From Streptomyces sp. NBC_00483 (GTDB lineage: Bacteria > Actinomycetota > Actinomycetes > Streptomycetales > Streptomycetaceae), in the NCBI RefSeq assembly GCF_036013745.1, contig NZ_CP107880.1, positions 3,906,001 through 3,970,000 of the forward strand: a stretch of DNA of 64,000 nt. The letters are read 5' to 3'. Under the pieces are notes generated by a model. It was not told the DNA's origin and searched no databases. It saw only the letters and a program-made list of their open reading frames with translations. The position numbers and the translations under genes are program-made. The number at the start of each line of letters is the position of its first letter. The stretch's first letter is position 1. Of this stretch, positions 52,955-61,924 are shown one piece after another.

Positions 52955-54817
52955 GTGAGCGCACAGCCCGAAGGGCCCACGACCGCGCGCCGGGTGGCTC
53001 CGCCCGGCCTACGCAACGATCCCCTCGCGGGGATCCCGGGGCTCACGGAGACCTCGAAGATCACGGAGGGTGATGGCGTGGGGTCGGCTTCACGGCCTCC
53101 GTCCGCCCAGGCCCTCTACCGGCCGGCATTCGCGACGTCGCCGCTGGCCATGGCGGTCGTCGATCGCGAGGGCGTGATCGTCGGCGCCAACGACGCCGCA
53201 TGCGCCCTGCTGTGCGGGGAGGACACCGGGCAGCTCGCCGGCCGTACCGTCGACGAACTGCTCGACCTGCACTCGGACCCCCGCACCGCGGACGCCTACC
53301 AGGAGATTCTGCGCGGGCGGCAGGCCCGGCTCAGCCGCACCCGCCGCCTCAAGCACCCCTCGGGCCACTCGCTGTGGCTGCGCGTCACGGTGTCACCGCT
53401 CCCGGACGCGGAGGCCGTGCTGCTCTCGCTCAGCGACATCACCGCGCACCGCGGCCTCCAGGACCGGCTGCACCACCTGGAGCTGCACGATCCGCTGACC
53501 CGGCTGCCCAATCGCGCGCTGTTCTTCGAGCGCGTCTCCGCGGCCCTGGAGTCCGGGACGTACGAGAACACGGGCGCGACCGGACGCGTGGGGCTCTGCC
53601 TGCTGGACCTCGACGGGTTCAAGGCGGTCAACGACTCCCTCGGGCACCCGGTCGGCGACCGGTTGCTCGTCGCCGTCGCCGAGCGGCTCACGCACTGCGC
53701 GGACCGCGCGCAGAGCGCCACGGGCGCCCCGCTGGTGGCCCGGCTCGGCGGTGACGAGTTCGCGCTGCTCGTCGAGGACTCCACCGGTACGGAGGAGGTG
53801 GCGGAGCTCGCCCGGGCGGTCCTTGACGCGCTGCGGGAGCCCTTCGACCTCGCCGGTGAGCGGGTGTCGGTCTCCGCCTCGATCGGTGTGGTCGAGCGGC
53901 AGATCACCGGCACCAGCACGACGGCCCTGATGCAGGCGGCCGACACCACGCTGTACTGGGCGAAGGCGGACGGCAAGGCCCGCTGGACCTTCTTCGACCC
54001 GGAGCGCAACGCCCACCGGATGACCCGTCAGGCCCTGTCGTCCAGCCTGCGGCCCGCGGTCGACCGGGGTGAATTCGCCCTGGAATACCAGCCGTTGGTG
54101 GAGATGGCGGACGGTGAGCTGCGCGGGGTCGAGGCGCTGGTGCGCTGGCGGCACCCGCAGTTCGGCCTGCTGTCGCCGAATCGGTTCATCCCACTGGCCG
54201 AAGAGGACGGCTCCATCGTGGAGTTGGGGCGATGGGTGCTGCGGACGGCCTGCGCGCAGGCGCGGCGCTGGCAGGTGGAGCACCCCGAGGCGCCGCCGGT
54301 GTTCATGAGCGTCAATGTGGCGGTGCGTCAGATGTGGGACTCGGACCTCGTGGCGGACGTCGCGCAGATCCTCGCCGAGACCGGACTCCCGCCGGAACTC
54401 CTCCAGTTGGAGCTGATCGAGTCCGCCGTGATGGGCTCGACGGGACGGCCGTTGCAGGCGCTCCGGGCGCTGAGCGACATGGGTGTGCGCATCGCCATCG
54501 ACGACTTCGGCACCGGGTACTCCAACCTCGCGTACCTCAGCCGGCTGCCCGTGTCGGTACTCAAGCTCGACGGGGCGTTCGTGCGGGGATTCGAGGGGGA
54601 CGGGTCCACGCCCGCGGAGCCGGCGGACGCGATGATCGTCGAGGCGCTCGTGCAGCTGGCGCACCGGCTCGGGCTCACGGTGACCGCCGAGTGCGTGGAG
54701 ACGGCGGAGCAGGCGGAGCGGCTGCGCCGGCTCGGGTGCGACACCGGGCAGGGGTGGCTCTACTCGCGGCCGGTGGCAGCGGATCGTATCTCTGGGCTCC
54801 TTGCCGAGCGCAAATGA
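52955..54817 (+). CDS. cdgA: PAS-GGDEF-EAL cyclic-di-GMP enzyme (CdgA-like)
   Basis: A 620-residue cytosolic protein from a GTG. A PAS domain (about 50-170) precedes GGDEF (about 180-350) with intact GGDEF at 265-269 (ARLGGDEFALL). No inhibitory RxxD site precedes the motif. The EAL domain (about 365-615) has intact Glu393-Ala-Leu, SVNVAVRQ, LELIES, DDFGTGYSN, LKLDGAFV and AECVET. Both cyclase and phosphodiesterase activity seem possible. Its position and architecture match CdgA, a c-di-GMP gene controlled by BldD in S. coelicolor (recalled). Soluble: no transmembrane segment seen. Confidence 0.88.
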   Translation: MSAQPEGPTTARRVAPPGLRNDPLAGIPGLTETSKITEGDGVGSASRPPSAQALYRPAFATSPLAMAVVDREGVIVGANDAACALLCGEDTGQLAGRTVDELLDLHSDPRTADAYQEILRGRQARLSRTRRLKHPSGHSLWLRVTVSPLPDAEAVLLSLSDITAHRGLQDRLHHLELHDPLTRLPNRALFFERVSAALESGTYENTGATGRVGLCLLDLDGFKAVNDSLGHPVGDRLLVAVAERLTHCADRAQSATGAPLVARLGGDEFALLVEDSTGTEEVAELARAVLDALREPFDLAGERVSVSASIGVVERQITGTSTTALMQAADTTLYWAKADGKARWTFFDPERNAHRMTRQALSSSLRPAVDRGEFALEYQPLVEMADGELRGVEALVRWRHPQFGLLSPNRFIPLAEEDGSIVELGRWVLRTACAQARRWQVEHPEAPPVFMSVNVAVRQMWDSDLVADVAQILAETGLPPELLQLELIESAVMGSTGRPLQALRALSDMGVRIAIDDFGTGYSNLAYLSRLPVSVLKLDGAFVRGFEGDGSTPAEPADAMIVEALVQLAHRLGLTVTAECVETAEQAERLRRLGCDTGQGWLYSRPVAADRISGLLAERK

Positions 54818-54864
54818 AGCGCAAGTGATCCGCCGCCGTCAGGCGGCCCCGGGTTCTCGGGCTC

Positions 54865-55944
54865 TCAGGCGCGCGGCAACTCGTAGGCGTCCGCGATGAG
54901 TTCGTAGGAACGCAGGCGTACGTCGCCACCGTGGGCGTTGGCCGTGAGCATCAACTCGTCGGCGCCCGTGCGCTTTTGCAGCTCGTCGAGGCCGGAGCGG
55001 ACCTCGTCGGGGGTGCCGTGGATGACGTTGGAGTTCCAGGACTGGACGAAGTCCCGCTCCATCTCGTTGAACTGGTACGCCTCCGCCTCCTCGGGCGTCG
55101 GCACGAGGCCGGGGCGGCCGGTGCGGAGCCGGACCATGTTGAGGGCGGCGGCGAGCACCTGGCGGCGGGCCTCCGTGCCGTCGTCGTCCGTCGCGAGCGC
55201 CGATACGCCGATGAGGGCGTAGGGCTCGGAGAGGGTCTCGGACGGGCGGAAGTTCTCGCGGTACAGGTCGAGCGCCGGGAGGGTGTTCTGCGCCGAGAAG
55301 TGGTGCGCGAAGGCGAACGGGAGGCCGAGCGTCGCGGCCAGGCGGGCGCTGAAGCCGGAGGAGCCGAGGAGCCAGACCGGCGGGCGGTTCGGGTCCTGTA
55401 CGCCGCCGGGGGACGTGGCCTGGACCGGGCCCGGGACGGCGTGGATGCGGGAGTACGGGTGGCCGTCGGGGAAGTCGTCGTCGAGGAAGCGGGTGAGCTC
55501 GACGAGCTGCTGCGGGAAGTCGTCGGCGCCTTCGTTGAGGCGGTCCGAGCGGCGCAGGGCGGCGGCGGTCGCGCCGTCCGTGCCGGGGGCGCGGCCGAGG
55601 CCGAGGTCAACGCGGCCCGGGGCCATGGCCTCCAGCGTGCCGAACTGCTCCGCGATCACGAGCGGGGCGTGGTTCGGGAGCATGACGCCGCCGGAGCCGA
55701 GGCGGATGCGGTCCGTGTGGGCGGCCAGGTGGGCCAGGATCACGGCGGGGCTGCTGGAGGCTACGCCGGGCATGGAGTGGTGCTCGGCGACCCAGTACCG
55801 GTGGTACCCACGGTTCTCCGCGAGCCGGGCGATGTCGACGCTGGTACGGAGGGCCTGGGTGGCCGTGCGACCCGCTCCCACGGTGACCAGGTCCAGGACG
55901 GAGAGGGGGGTCGGGGCAGTGCCCTGGGCTGCGCCGCGGATCAC
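54865..55944 (-). CDS. LLM-class flavin-dependent oxidoreductase (luciferase-like)
   Basis: A 359-residue TIM-barrel monooxygenase-like protein of the alkanal monooxygenase/FMN-type group. AGGAGGACCC precedes the GTG at 55942-55944. Typical segments are [40 protein letters not shown] and [14 protein letters not shown]. The substrate cannot be predicted; these enzymes use F420 or FMN to oxidise aldehydes or other small molecules. It stands alone. Confidence 0.88.
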   Translation of the reverse strand: MIRGAAQGTAPTPLSVLDLVTVGAGRTATQALRTSVDIARLAENRGYHRYWVAEHHSMPGVASSSPAVILAHLAAHTDRIRLGSGGVMLPNHAPLVIAEQFGTLEAMAPGRVDLGLGRAPGTDGATAAALRRSDRLNEGADDFPQQLVELTRFLDDDFPDGHPYSRIHAVPGPVQATSPGGVQDPNRPPVWLLGSSGFSARLAATLGLPFAFAHHFSAQNTLPALDLYRENFRPSETLSEPYALIGVSALATDDDGTEARRQVLAAALNMVRLRTGRPGLVPTPEEAEAYQFNEMERDFVQSWNSNVIHGTPDEVRSGLDELQKRTGADELMLTANAHGGDVRLRSYELIADAYELPRA

Positions 55945-56048
55945 GGGTCCTCCTGCGTACGTACGGGGTATATGGCTTGACCCCGGCGTAACGGAGGCCT
56001 ACTCCGCTTTATTCCCGGCACCGTGGCCGGACCCCGCTTAACTGTCGC

Positions 56049-56168
56049 GCCGCACCGGGGCGCCGCCTTGCCCACCCTGCCGCCCAAGGCGGCAGATTGC
56101 CCAAGGCGGCAACGGCACCATCAAGCCCCGCCGGCGTTTGAGACGCGGGGTCCGGGGCGGAGCCCCGT
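56049..56168. repeat. Two dispersed repeats downstream of the EutA-like pair
   Basis: 56049-56112 is the near-exact reverse complement of 43431-43495 (GCCGCCCAAGGCGGCAGATT region). 56123-56168 is copy 8 of the GC-rich family (GCCCCGCCGGCGTTTGAGAC and GGGTCCGGGGCGGAGCCCCG). Both lie just past the stop of the 56191 gene on the minus strand. Confidence 0.8.
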
Positions 56169-56190
56169 GGCGTGGGCCGGGCGGGCCGCC

Positions 56191-56922
56191 TCACACCTGC
56201 ACCACCGGCTCCTTCGTGAAGAGCGCGCCCAGGGCCGGCGCGTTGACCCGCCGGTCCACCAGTCGCAGCGCCTCCCAGACGGAGACCTGGTTCGCCGTGA
56301 GGACCGGCTTGCCGAGCTCGGACTCCAGGTCACGGACGTACGCCGCCGTGTGCAACGCCGTGTCGGGCAAAAGCACCGCATCCGCGTCGGGGTGGTCGCC
56401 GGCCCGGGCCATGGCGAGGATCTCGTCCCACCCCCACGTCCCCACCTCGGCCGCCGTGATGATCCCGCTCCCCCGGACGGCCAGGACCTCCGCTCCGGCA
56501 GCCTTGAGGAACGTAGCGAAGTGGTCCGCGACGTCCTCCGGATAGGTCGCGGCGACCGCCACCCGCCGCGCCCGCACCTCCCGCAACGCGTGCGCGAAGG
56601 CGAAGGACGTACTGGAAGCGGGCAGCCCCGCCGCCCTCGCGAGCCCGCGCACCTGCTCGTGCGCGCCGTCCCAGCCGAAGACGAAGCTCCCGGACGTGCA
56701 CGCCCAGACCACCGCCTCCGCGCCGGAGAGCCGCAGTTCCTCGACCCCCGCGGCGAGGCGGTCCGGCGCGCCCATCTTCAGCAGCGCGTCGACACGGTGC
56801 GCGTCCTCTCCGATGTCGGTGTGGACGACAGGCAGCCGCACATCGCTGTCGATCAGCATCTCGATGCGCGGGTAGTCGTCCTCCGCGGAGTGTCCGGGGT
56901 AGAGAAATCCCAGCGAGGTCAT
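56191..56922 (-). CDS. Asp/Glu racemase-fold protein (maleate isomerase/EutA-like), one catalytic Cys missing
   Basis: A 243-residue protein of the maleate cis-trans isomerase/EutA group. The first catalytic region WACTSGSF has Cys75. The second Cys, expected in a CTN-like motif, is Asp187 here (VLLPDTALHTA). This gene begins 3 bp after its sister's stop (57750-56926), so they are co-transcribed and may form a heterodimer. It probably acts on a small dicarboxylic or amino acid-derived molecule, with altered chemistry. EutA of ectoine utilisation is the closest contextual relative because an Ehu-like transporter lies nearby. Confidence 0.82.
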   Translation of the reverse strand: MTSLGFLYPGHSAEDDYPRIEMLIDSDVRLPVVHTDIGEDAHRVDALLKMGAPDRLAAGVEELRLSGAEAVVWACTSGSFVFGWDGAHEQVRGLARAAGLPASSTSFAFAHALREVRARRVAVAATYPEDVADHFATFLKAAGAEVLAVRGSGIITAAEVGTWGWDEILAMARAGDHPDADAVLLPDTALHTAAYVRDLESELGKPVLTANQVSVWEALRLVDRRVNAPALGALFTKEPVVQV

Positions 56923-56925
56923 GCG

Positions 56926-57750
56926 CTATGCCCACCCTTCCTGTTCCTTCGACCGTTCCCTCGGCAGATCCTCCGGAGGCAGCGCCTCCGGCACGTCCGC
57001 CGGGGGCCACACCCGCGCCGCCGGATCCAGCAGCGCCTGGTACGGCCCCACCGCACGTGTACCCAGCCGGGCGAGGGCTGCCCACATCGTGACTTGATTG
57101 GCCGAGATCACCGGAATCCGCAACTCCGCCTCCAGCTGCGGGATGACGTCGTACGTCGGCAGGTTGGTGCAGCTGATGAAGAGCGCGTCGGCCCCGGAGC
57201 TCCCCGCTTCCCTGGCCATCGCCGCCACGTCCCGGTAGGGCACCTTCCAGATGTGCCGGGTCAGACCGAGGTAGGCCCGGCCCGTGACCGTGATGCCGGC
57301 CTCCGACAGATACTCCTCGAGCGATTCGGTGACCGATCGCGTATAGGGCGTCACGAGGGCGATGCGTCGCGCGCCCAGTTCGGACAGGGCCTGGAGCAGG
57401 GCCCCCGATGTGGTCACGGCGGGCAGCTCCCCGGCCCGCCGCATCGCCGTGCACATCGCCCGCTCCCCCGCGAGACCGCCGACGAAGCTGCCGGAGGCGC
57501 AGGCGTACGCGAGGACTTCCGGCCCGGTGGCACCGAGCGCACGGACCGCTTCACCGAGCGTCTCGTGCTCGCTGACCAGGCGCGCCAGGTCGAGGCCGAC
57601 CTCGACGGGCACGTAGGGAGTACGGGTGAGGTGGAGGGATACATGGTCGGGTACCCAACGCCACAGCTCGCGGTCGAGAGCGAAGTCGAACGGGGCGACG
57701 ACGCCCACGCCGCGCTGCGGTTTCGGTCCCCCCAGGAATGAGACGTCCAT
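56926..57750 (-). CDS. Asp/Glu racemase-fold protein (maleate isomerase/EutA-like), both Cys present
   Basis: A 274-residue relative of the downstream gene with both catalytic cysteines: Cys84 (YACASGSF) and Cys194 (FISCTNLPTYD). The C-terminal 30 residues are Pro-rich (PPADVPEALPPEDLPRERSK), not found in the sister. It could interconvert maleate/fumarate-like or amino acid-like substrates. First gene of a two-gene operon, divergent from the amidase. Confidence 0.85.
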   Translation of the reverse strand: MDVSFLGGPKPQRGVGVVAPFDFALDRELWRWVPDHVSLHLTRTPYVPVEVGLDLARLVSEHETLGEAVRALGATGPEVLAYACASGSFVGGLAGERAMCTAMRRAGELPAVTTSGALLQALSELGARRIALVTPYTRSVTESLEEYLSEAGITVTGRAYLGLTRHIWKVPYRDVAAMAREAGSSGADALFISCTNLPTYDVIPQLEAELRIPVISANQVTMWAALARLGTRAVGPYQALLDPAARVWPPADVPEALPPEDLPRERSKEQEGWA

Positions 57751-58091
57751 GAGCAGGCCCCATGTTCAGCTGACTGATTCAATGCCGGGGTGGTGCTTGA
57801 GCCGGCGAACCGCCGGGACGTCGGGACAGCGACACAGCGCGAAACAAGGTGCAGGAACCCTAGTGGTGTCCTCTGTTGTCGACGGTAGGTTCCGGTGCCT
57901 GCGGGGTCAATCCGCGCATGTCGGAAGGTGCCTTCGAACTTTCCGTTGTTCGTGAAATTGGTGGCTGTTCCCGACTTCTCGCGCCCAGGAAAGCGGATCT
58001 TCATTGCCGGACGGTTTCCCCGCGATGTCCGTGCCTGACGAGGTGATCCTGGGTAGGTCCCCGGCAACGTATCGCTGGTGCTGGAGGGCGG
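57751..58091. promoter_or_regulatory. Divergent promoter region of the EutA-like pair and the amidase
   Basis: A 341-bp gap with no gene-like frame. It includes GAAGGTGCCTTC (57924-57935), a 5-bp-arm inverted repeat. The 16-bp palindrome found upstream of the IclR gene is not present here. Confidence 0.45.
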
Positions 58092-59498
58092 ATGACGAGC
58101 GTGCTCATCGGACTGACCGCGCAGGACCTCATCGAGGGATATCGCAAGGGAGAGTTCAGCCCGGTCGACGCGACCCGCGCCGTGCTCGCCAGGATCGAGG
58201 AGACCGACCCTGCGCTGAACGCGTTCGTGCGTGTCGACGCGGAAGGTGCCCTCGCCCGGGCAGAGGCGAGCGCGCGACGGTGGCGCGAGGGCGAACCGAT
58301 GGGCCTGCTCGACGGGGTACCGGTGTCGGTGAAGGACATCCTGCTGCAGCGGGGCGCGCCCACGCTGCGCGGCTCGAAGACCGTGTCGGAGCAGGGCAGT
58401 TGGGACGAGGACTCGCCGTCGGTGGCCCGGCTGCGCGAGCAGGGCGCGGTCCTCGTCGGCAAGACGACGACGCCCGAGTTCGGCTGGAAGGGCGTGACCG
58501 ATTCGCCGCTGTCGGGCGCGACCCGCAATCCGTACGACACCTCGCGTACGGCGGGTGGTTCGAGCGGCGGGAGCGCGGCGGCGGTCGCGGTGGGCGCGGG
58601 GCCGCTGTCGCTCGGCACGGACGGCGGGGGTTCGGTGCGCATACCCGCCGCCTTCTGCGGGATCTTCGGCCTCAAGCCGACGTACGGGCGGGTGCCGCTG
58701 TACCCGTCGTCGGCGTTCGGGACGCTGGCGCACGTGGGGCCGCTGGCCCGTACGGCGGCCGACGCGGCGCTCATGATGGATGTGATCTCGGGCCCCGACC
58801 CGCGGGACTGGTCGGCCTCGGGACCGCCGTCCGGCGGCTTCCGGGACGCGCTGCACGGCGGGGTGCGCGGGCTGCGCGTCGCGTACTCGCCGACGCTCGG
58901 CGGACAGGTGGCGGTGCGGCCCGACGTCGCCGCGGCGGTGCGCGCGGCGGTGACGCGGCTCGCCGAACTCGGCGCGTACGTCGAGGAGGTGGATCCGGAC
59001 TTCACCGATCCGGTGGAGACGTTCCACACGCTGTGGTTCAGCGGCGCGGCGCGAGTGGTGCAGCATCTCCCGGCGTCCAAGCGGCAGTTGCTCGACCCGG
59101 GGCTGCGGGAGATATGCACCCGGGGCGCGCGGTACAGCGCGCTCGACTATCTGGCGGCGGTCGACGCACGGATGGCGCTCGGGCGGCGGATGGGCGCCTT
59201 CCACTCGACGTACGACCTGCTGGTGACGCCGACGGTGCCGATCACCGCCTTCGAGGCCGGAGTTGAGGTTCCGCGCGGCTCCGGCCTGCGGCGATGGACG
59301 GGCTGGACCCCGTTCACGTACCCCTTCAACCTGACCCAACAGCCCGCCGCTTCCGTGCCCGTGGGGCTCGACAAGGGCGGTCTACCGGTCGGCCTCCAGA
59401 TCGTGGCGGCGCGGCACAGGGACGATCTCGTACTCCGGACCGCGCACACGCTCTACGAGGCGGAAGTGGCGAGTCACTCCAGTCCCAACACGGCGTGA
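58092..59498 (+). CDS. Amidase-signature amide hydrolase
   Basis: A 468-residue amidase. The catalytic triad region is PVSVKDILL (Lys), TAGGSSGGSAAAVAVGAGPLSLGTDGGGSVRIPAAFCG (cis-Ser and nucleophile Ser), within the family's Gly/Ser-rich signature (about 150-180). The C-terminal end NLTQQPAASVPVGLDKGGLPVGLQIV is typical. It hydrolyses an amide to acid and ammonia in the cytoplasm. Its neighbours (EutA-like pair, Ehu-like ABC transporter, IclR) suggest that the amide is derived from an imported small molecule. Confidence 0.9.
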   Translation: MTSVLIGLTAQDLIEGYRKGEFSPVDATRAVLARIEETDPALNAFVRVDAEGALARAEASARRWREGEPMGLLDGVPVSVKDILLQRGAPTLRGSKTVSEQGSWDEDSPSVARLREQGAVLVGKTTTPEFGWKGVTDSPLSGATRNPYDTSRTAGGSSGGSAAAVAVGAGPLSLGTDGGGSVRIPAAFCGIFGLKPTYGRVPLYPSSAFGTLAHVGPLARTAADAALMMDVISGPDPRDWSASGPPSGGFRDALHGGVRGLRVAYSPTLGGQVAVRPDVAAAVRAAVTRLAELGAYVEEVDPDFTDPVETFHTLWFSGAARVVQHLPASKRQLLDPGLREICTRGARYSALDYLAAVDARMALGRRMGAFHSTYDLLVTPTVPITAFEAGVEVPRGSGLRRWTGWTPFTYPFNLTQQPAASVPVGLDKGGLPVGLQIVAARHRDDLVLRTAHTLYEAEVASHSSPNTA

Positions 59499-59607
59499 AT
59501 CGCGTGAAGTTAGGACATGGACGTATTGCTTATGAATTCAGATCTCGGCTTTATCAAGGGCCGAAAACGATAGGCATATCTCCCGGGGCTTCGGGTAATG
59601 GCGCGCC

Positions 59608-60540
59608 ATGGCTCCACCACTTGGTAACAATGAGGGATTCATCGCCAGACCAGTCCGCCGCCGCTCCCTGCTCTACGGTGCGGGGGCGGCGGCGCTGGGT
59701 GTGTTCGGTACCGCGGCCTGCAGCCGAGTGCCGGAGGAGGGGAAGGTCGAGGGCGGGGATCTGCTGGACCGGCTGCGCGACGCCGGAGAGGTCAAGATCG
59801 GCGTGGCGGGTGAGGTCCCGTTCGGATACATCGACGAGAACGGCGAGGTCACCGGAGAGGCGCCGGCGATCGCCAAGGTGATTTTCCCGCGCCTCGGGGT
59901 GCCCAAGGTGAAGGCGGTGCCGACGCAGTTCAGCGCGCTGATTCCCGGGCTGACCCAGGCGCAGCAGTTCGACGTGGTGTCGGCGGGCATGTACATCAAT
60001 CCGGTTCGCTGCGAACAGGTGCTGTTCTCCGATCCCGACTACCTGATGCCCGACTCGTTCATCGTGCGCAAGGGAAACCCGCACGGCATCAAGACGTACA
60101 AGGAAATTGCGGACAAGAAGCTGAAGTTCGCGACGGGCACGGCCTACGCGGAGATCGATACCGCCAAGGCCTTGGGCATCAAGGACATGCTGATCCTGCC
60201 CGACCAGGTCGCCGGGCTCGACGCCGTGCGCCAGGGCAGGGTCGATGCCTTCGCCGGCACGGCCGTCACGGTCCGCACGGTGATCAAGGGCAAGAGCGGG
60301 GTCGAGGCCGTCGAGCCCTTCCAGCCCTACGTGGACGGAAAGCCGGTCTACGGAGCGGGCGGATTCGCGTTCCGGAAGTCGGAGAAGAACCTGCGCGACG
60401 CGTTCAACAAAGAGCTGCACAAGCTCAAGGACAGCGGTGAACTCCTGCGCATCATGGCGCCCTTCGGTTTCACGAAGAAGGAGATGACCGACCTCACGGT
60501 CGAGAAACTCTGCCCCCCTGTCAAGGGAGCCGCCTCATGA
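59608..60540 (+). CDS. ehuB: Ehu-like ABC substrate-binding lipoprotein
   Basis: A 310-residue family-3 solute-binding protein. RRRSLLYGAGAAALGVFGTAAC gives a Tat-like leader with a lipobox Cys near residue 35. The binding domain carries GEVPFGYIDENGEVTGEAPA and AGMYINPVRCEQVLFSDPDY, typical of the EhuB branch. The start ATG has a weak ribosome site. It opens an operon of permeases and ATPase by ATGATG overlap. Probable ligand: ectoine-type or a related amino acid; not proven by sequence. Confidence 0.85.
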   Translation: MAPPLGNNEGFIARPVRRRSLLYGAGAAALGVFGTAACSRVPEEGKVEGGDLLDRLRDAGEVKIGVAGEVPFGYIDENGEVTGEAPAIAKVIFPRLGVPKVKAVPTQFSALIPGLTQAQQFDVVSAGMYINPVRCEQVLFSDPDYLMPDSFIVRKGNPHGIKTYKEIADKKLKFATGTAYAEIDTAKALGIKDMLILPDQVAGLDAVRQGRVDAFAGTAVTVRTVIKGKSGVEAVEPFQPYVDGKPVYGAGGFAFRKSEKNLRDAFNKELHKLKDSGELLRIMAPFGFTKKEMTDLTVEKLCPPVKGAAS

Positions 60541-61280
60541 TGTCCGCGAAGTTCTTCGAGAACTGGTTCCTGCCGGGCATCTGGATCACGCTCGAGGTCA
60601 CGGTCCTCAGCGCGATCATCGCCTTCGTCATCGCGTTCATCATCGGCGTCCTGCGCACGTCCAATGTGTGGTTCGTGCGCTTCTTGTCCGGGGCGTACTT
60701 CGAGATCTTCCGCAGCACGTCCTCGCTGGTCTTCATGTTCTGGATCGCGTACACCGTGCCGATGCTGTTCCACATCAACTTCGAGCCCATGTTCGCGGGC
60801 ATCCTGGCGCTCAGCATCACCTACGGCGCCTACGGTTCGGAGATCGTGCGCGGCGCACTCGCCGCGGTGCCGCCCGCCCAGCGCGAGGCAGGCATCGCCC
60901 TCAACTTCACGCGCACCCAGCGCCTGCGCCGCATCGAACTCCCGCAGGCCTGGCCGGAGATGATCCCGCCGTTCAACAACCTGCTGATCGAGCTGCTCAA
61001 GGGAACCTCGCTGGTCTCCCTCATCGCGGTGGCCGACATGACGTTCGCGGGCAACCTCAAGCGGCTCGTCTCCGGCGACAGCGCGCCGGTCTACACGCTG
61101 CTGCTCGTCCTGTACTTCGTGTTCGCCTTCATCTTCACCCGCCTCATGCGCCTGCTTGAGCGGCACGCCAAGAGCCGAGTCGGCCAGGCGCCCGAGAAGG
61201 GCGGCCTGCGCGTGCTCCTCGGCGGTATGCGCTCCAAGTCGACGATCGACGCCGTCACCGGTGCCGGAGGTGCCAAGTGA
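60537..61280 (+). CDS. ehuC: Ehu-like ABC permease EhuC
   Basis: A 247-residue amino-acid-type permease of the HisM family with about five membrane helices and an EAA loop (AALAAVPPAQREAGIALNFT). The start overlaps the stop of the binding protein. The C-terminal 30 residues are basic. Confidence 0.87.
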   Translation: MMSAKFFENWFLPGIWITLEVTVLSAIIAFVIAFIIGVLRTSNVWFVRFLSGAYFEIFRSTSSLVFMFWIAYTVPMLFHINFEPMFAGILALSITYGAYGSEIVRGALAAVPPAQREAGIALNFTRTQRLRRIELPQAWPEMIPPFNNLLIELLKGTSLVSLIAVADMTFAGNLKRLVSGDSAPVYTLLLVLYFVFAFIFTRLMRLLERHAKSRVGQAPEKGGLRVLLGGMRSKSTIDAVTGAGGAK

Positions 61281-61924
61281 ACTGGGACTGGTCCAACGTC
61301 GCGGACTTCATGCCGCAGTTCTGGGACGGCGTACTCGTCACGCTCCAGGCGCTCGTCGGTGGTGCGGTCATCGCCTTCGCCCTCGGCCTGGTGTGGGCGA
61401 TCGCCCAGCGCTCGAAGACGAAGTGGGTCAGCTGGCCGGTGACGGCGGTCACCGAATTCATCCGGAACACCCCGCTCCTGGTGCAGCTGTTCTTCCTCTT
61501 CTACGTCGTTCCCTCCTGGGGCATCTCGATGTCCCCGCTGGTCACCGGCATCGTCGGGCTCGGCCTGCACTACTCGACGTACACGTCCGAGGTCTACCGG
61601 GCCGGCATCGAGGGCGTGCCCGTCGGCCAGTGGGAGGCCGCCACGGCGCTCAGCCTGTCCAAGGGCCGCACCTGGCGCGCGGTGATCCTGCCGCAGGCCG
61701 TCCGCCGCGTGATTCCCGCGCTCGGCAACTACGTGATCGTCATGCTGAAGGAGTCGCCGCAGATCATGGCGATCGGCGCCCTTGACATGCTGGGCGAGGC
61801 CCAGGGCTTCAGCCAGACCACCTTCACCTACGAGGCCATCAGCATCGTCGGTGTCGCCTTCATCGTCATCGCCTACCCGGCTTCTCTTCTTCTGCGAGTC
61901 TTGGAGCGTCGTCTTGTCCGCTGA
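61277..61924 (+). CDS. ehuD: Ehu-like ABC permease EhuD
   Basis: A 215-residue HisM-type permease from a GTG overlapping ehuC (GTGA). About five membrane helices; EAA loop GIEGVPVGQWEAATALSLSK. It pairs with the preceding permease. Confidence 0.88.
   Translation: MNWDWSNVADFMPQFWDGVLVTLQALVGGAVIAFALGLVWAIAQRSKTKWVSWPVTAVTEFIRNTPLLVQLFFLFYVVPSWGISMSPLVTGIVGLGLHYSTYTSEVYRAGIEGVPVGQWEAATALSLSKGRTWRAVILPQAVRRVIPALGNYVIVMLKESPQIMAIGALDMLGEAQGFSQTTFTYEAISIVGVAFIVIAYPASLLLRVLERRLVR

Noticed and set aside
57414..59339. Minus-strand frame of 641 codons across the amidase and the divergent promoter
   Set aside because: The amidase on the plus strand has a full amidase signature; the minus-strand translation is Arg/Pro-rich and has no family features.
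61782..61913. N-terminal extension of the EhuA ATPase
   Set aside because: The extension would overlap ehuD by 140 bp; the TTG at 61914 has a good ribosome site and fits the usual ATPase start.
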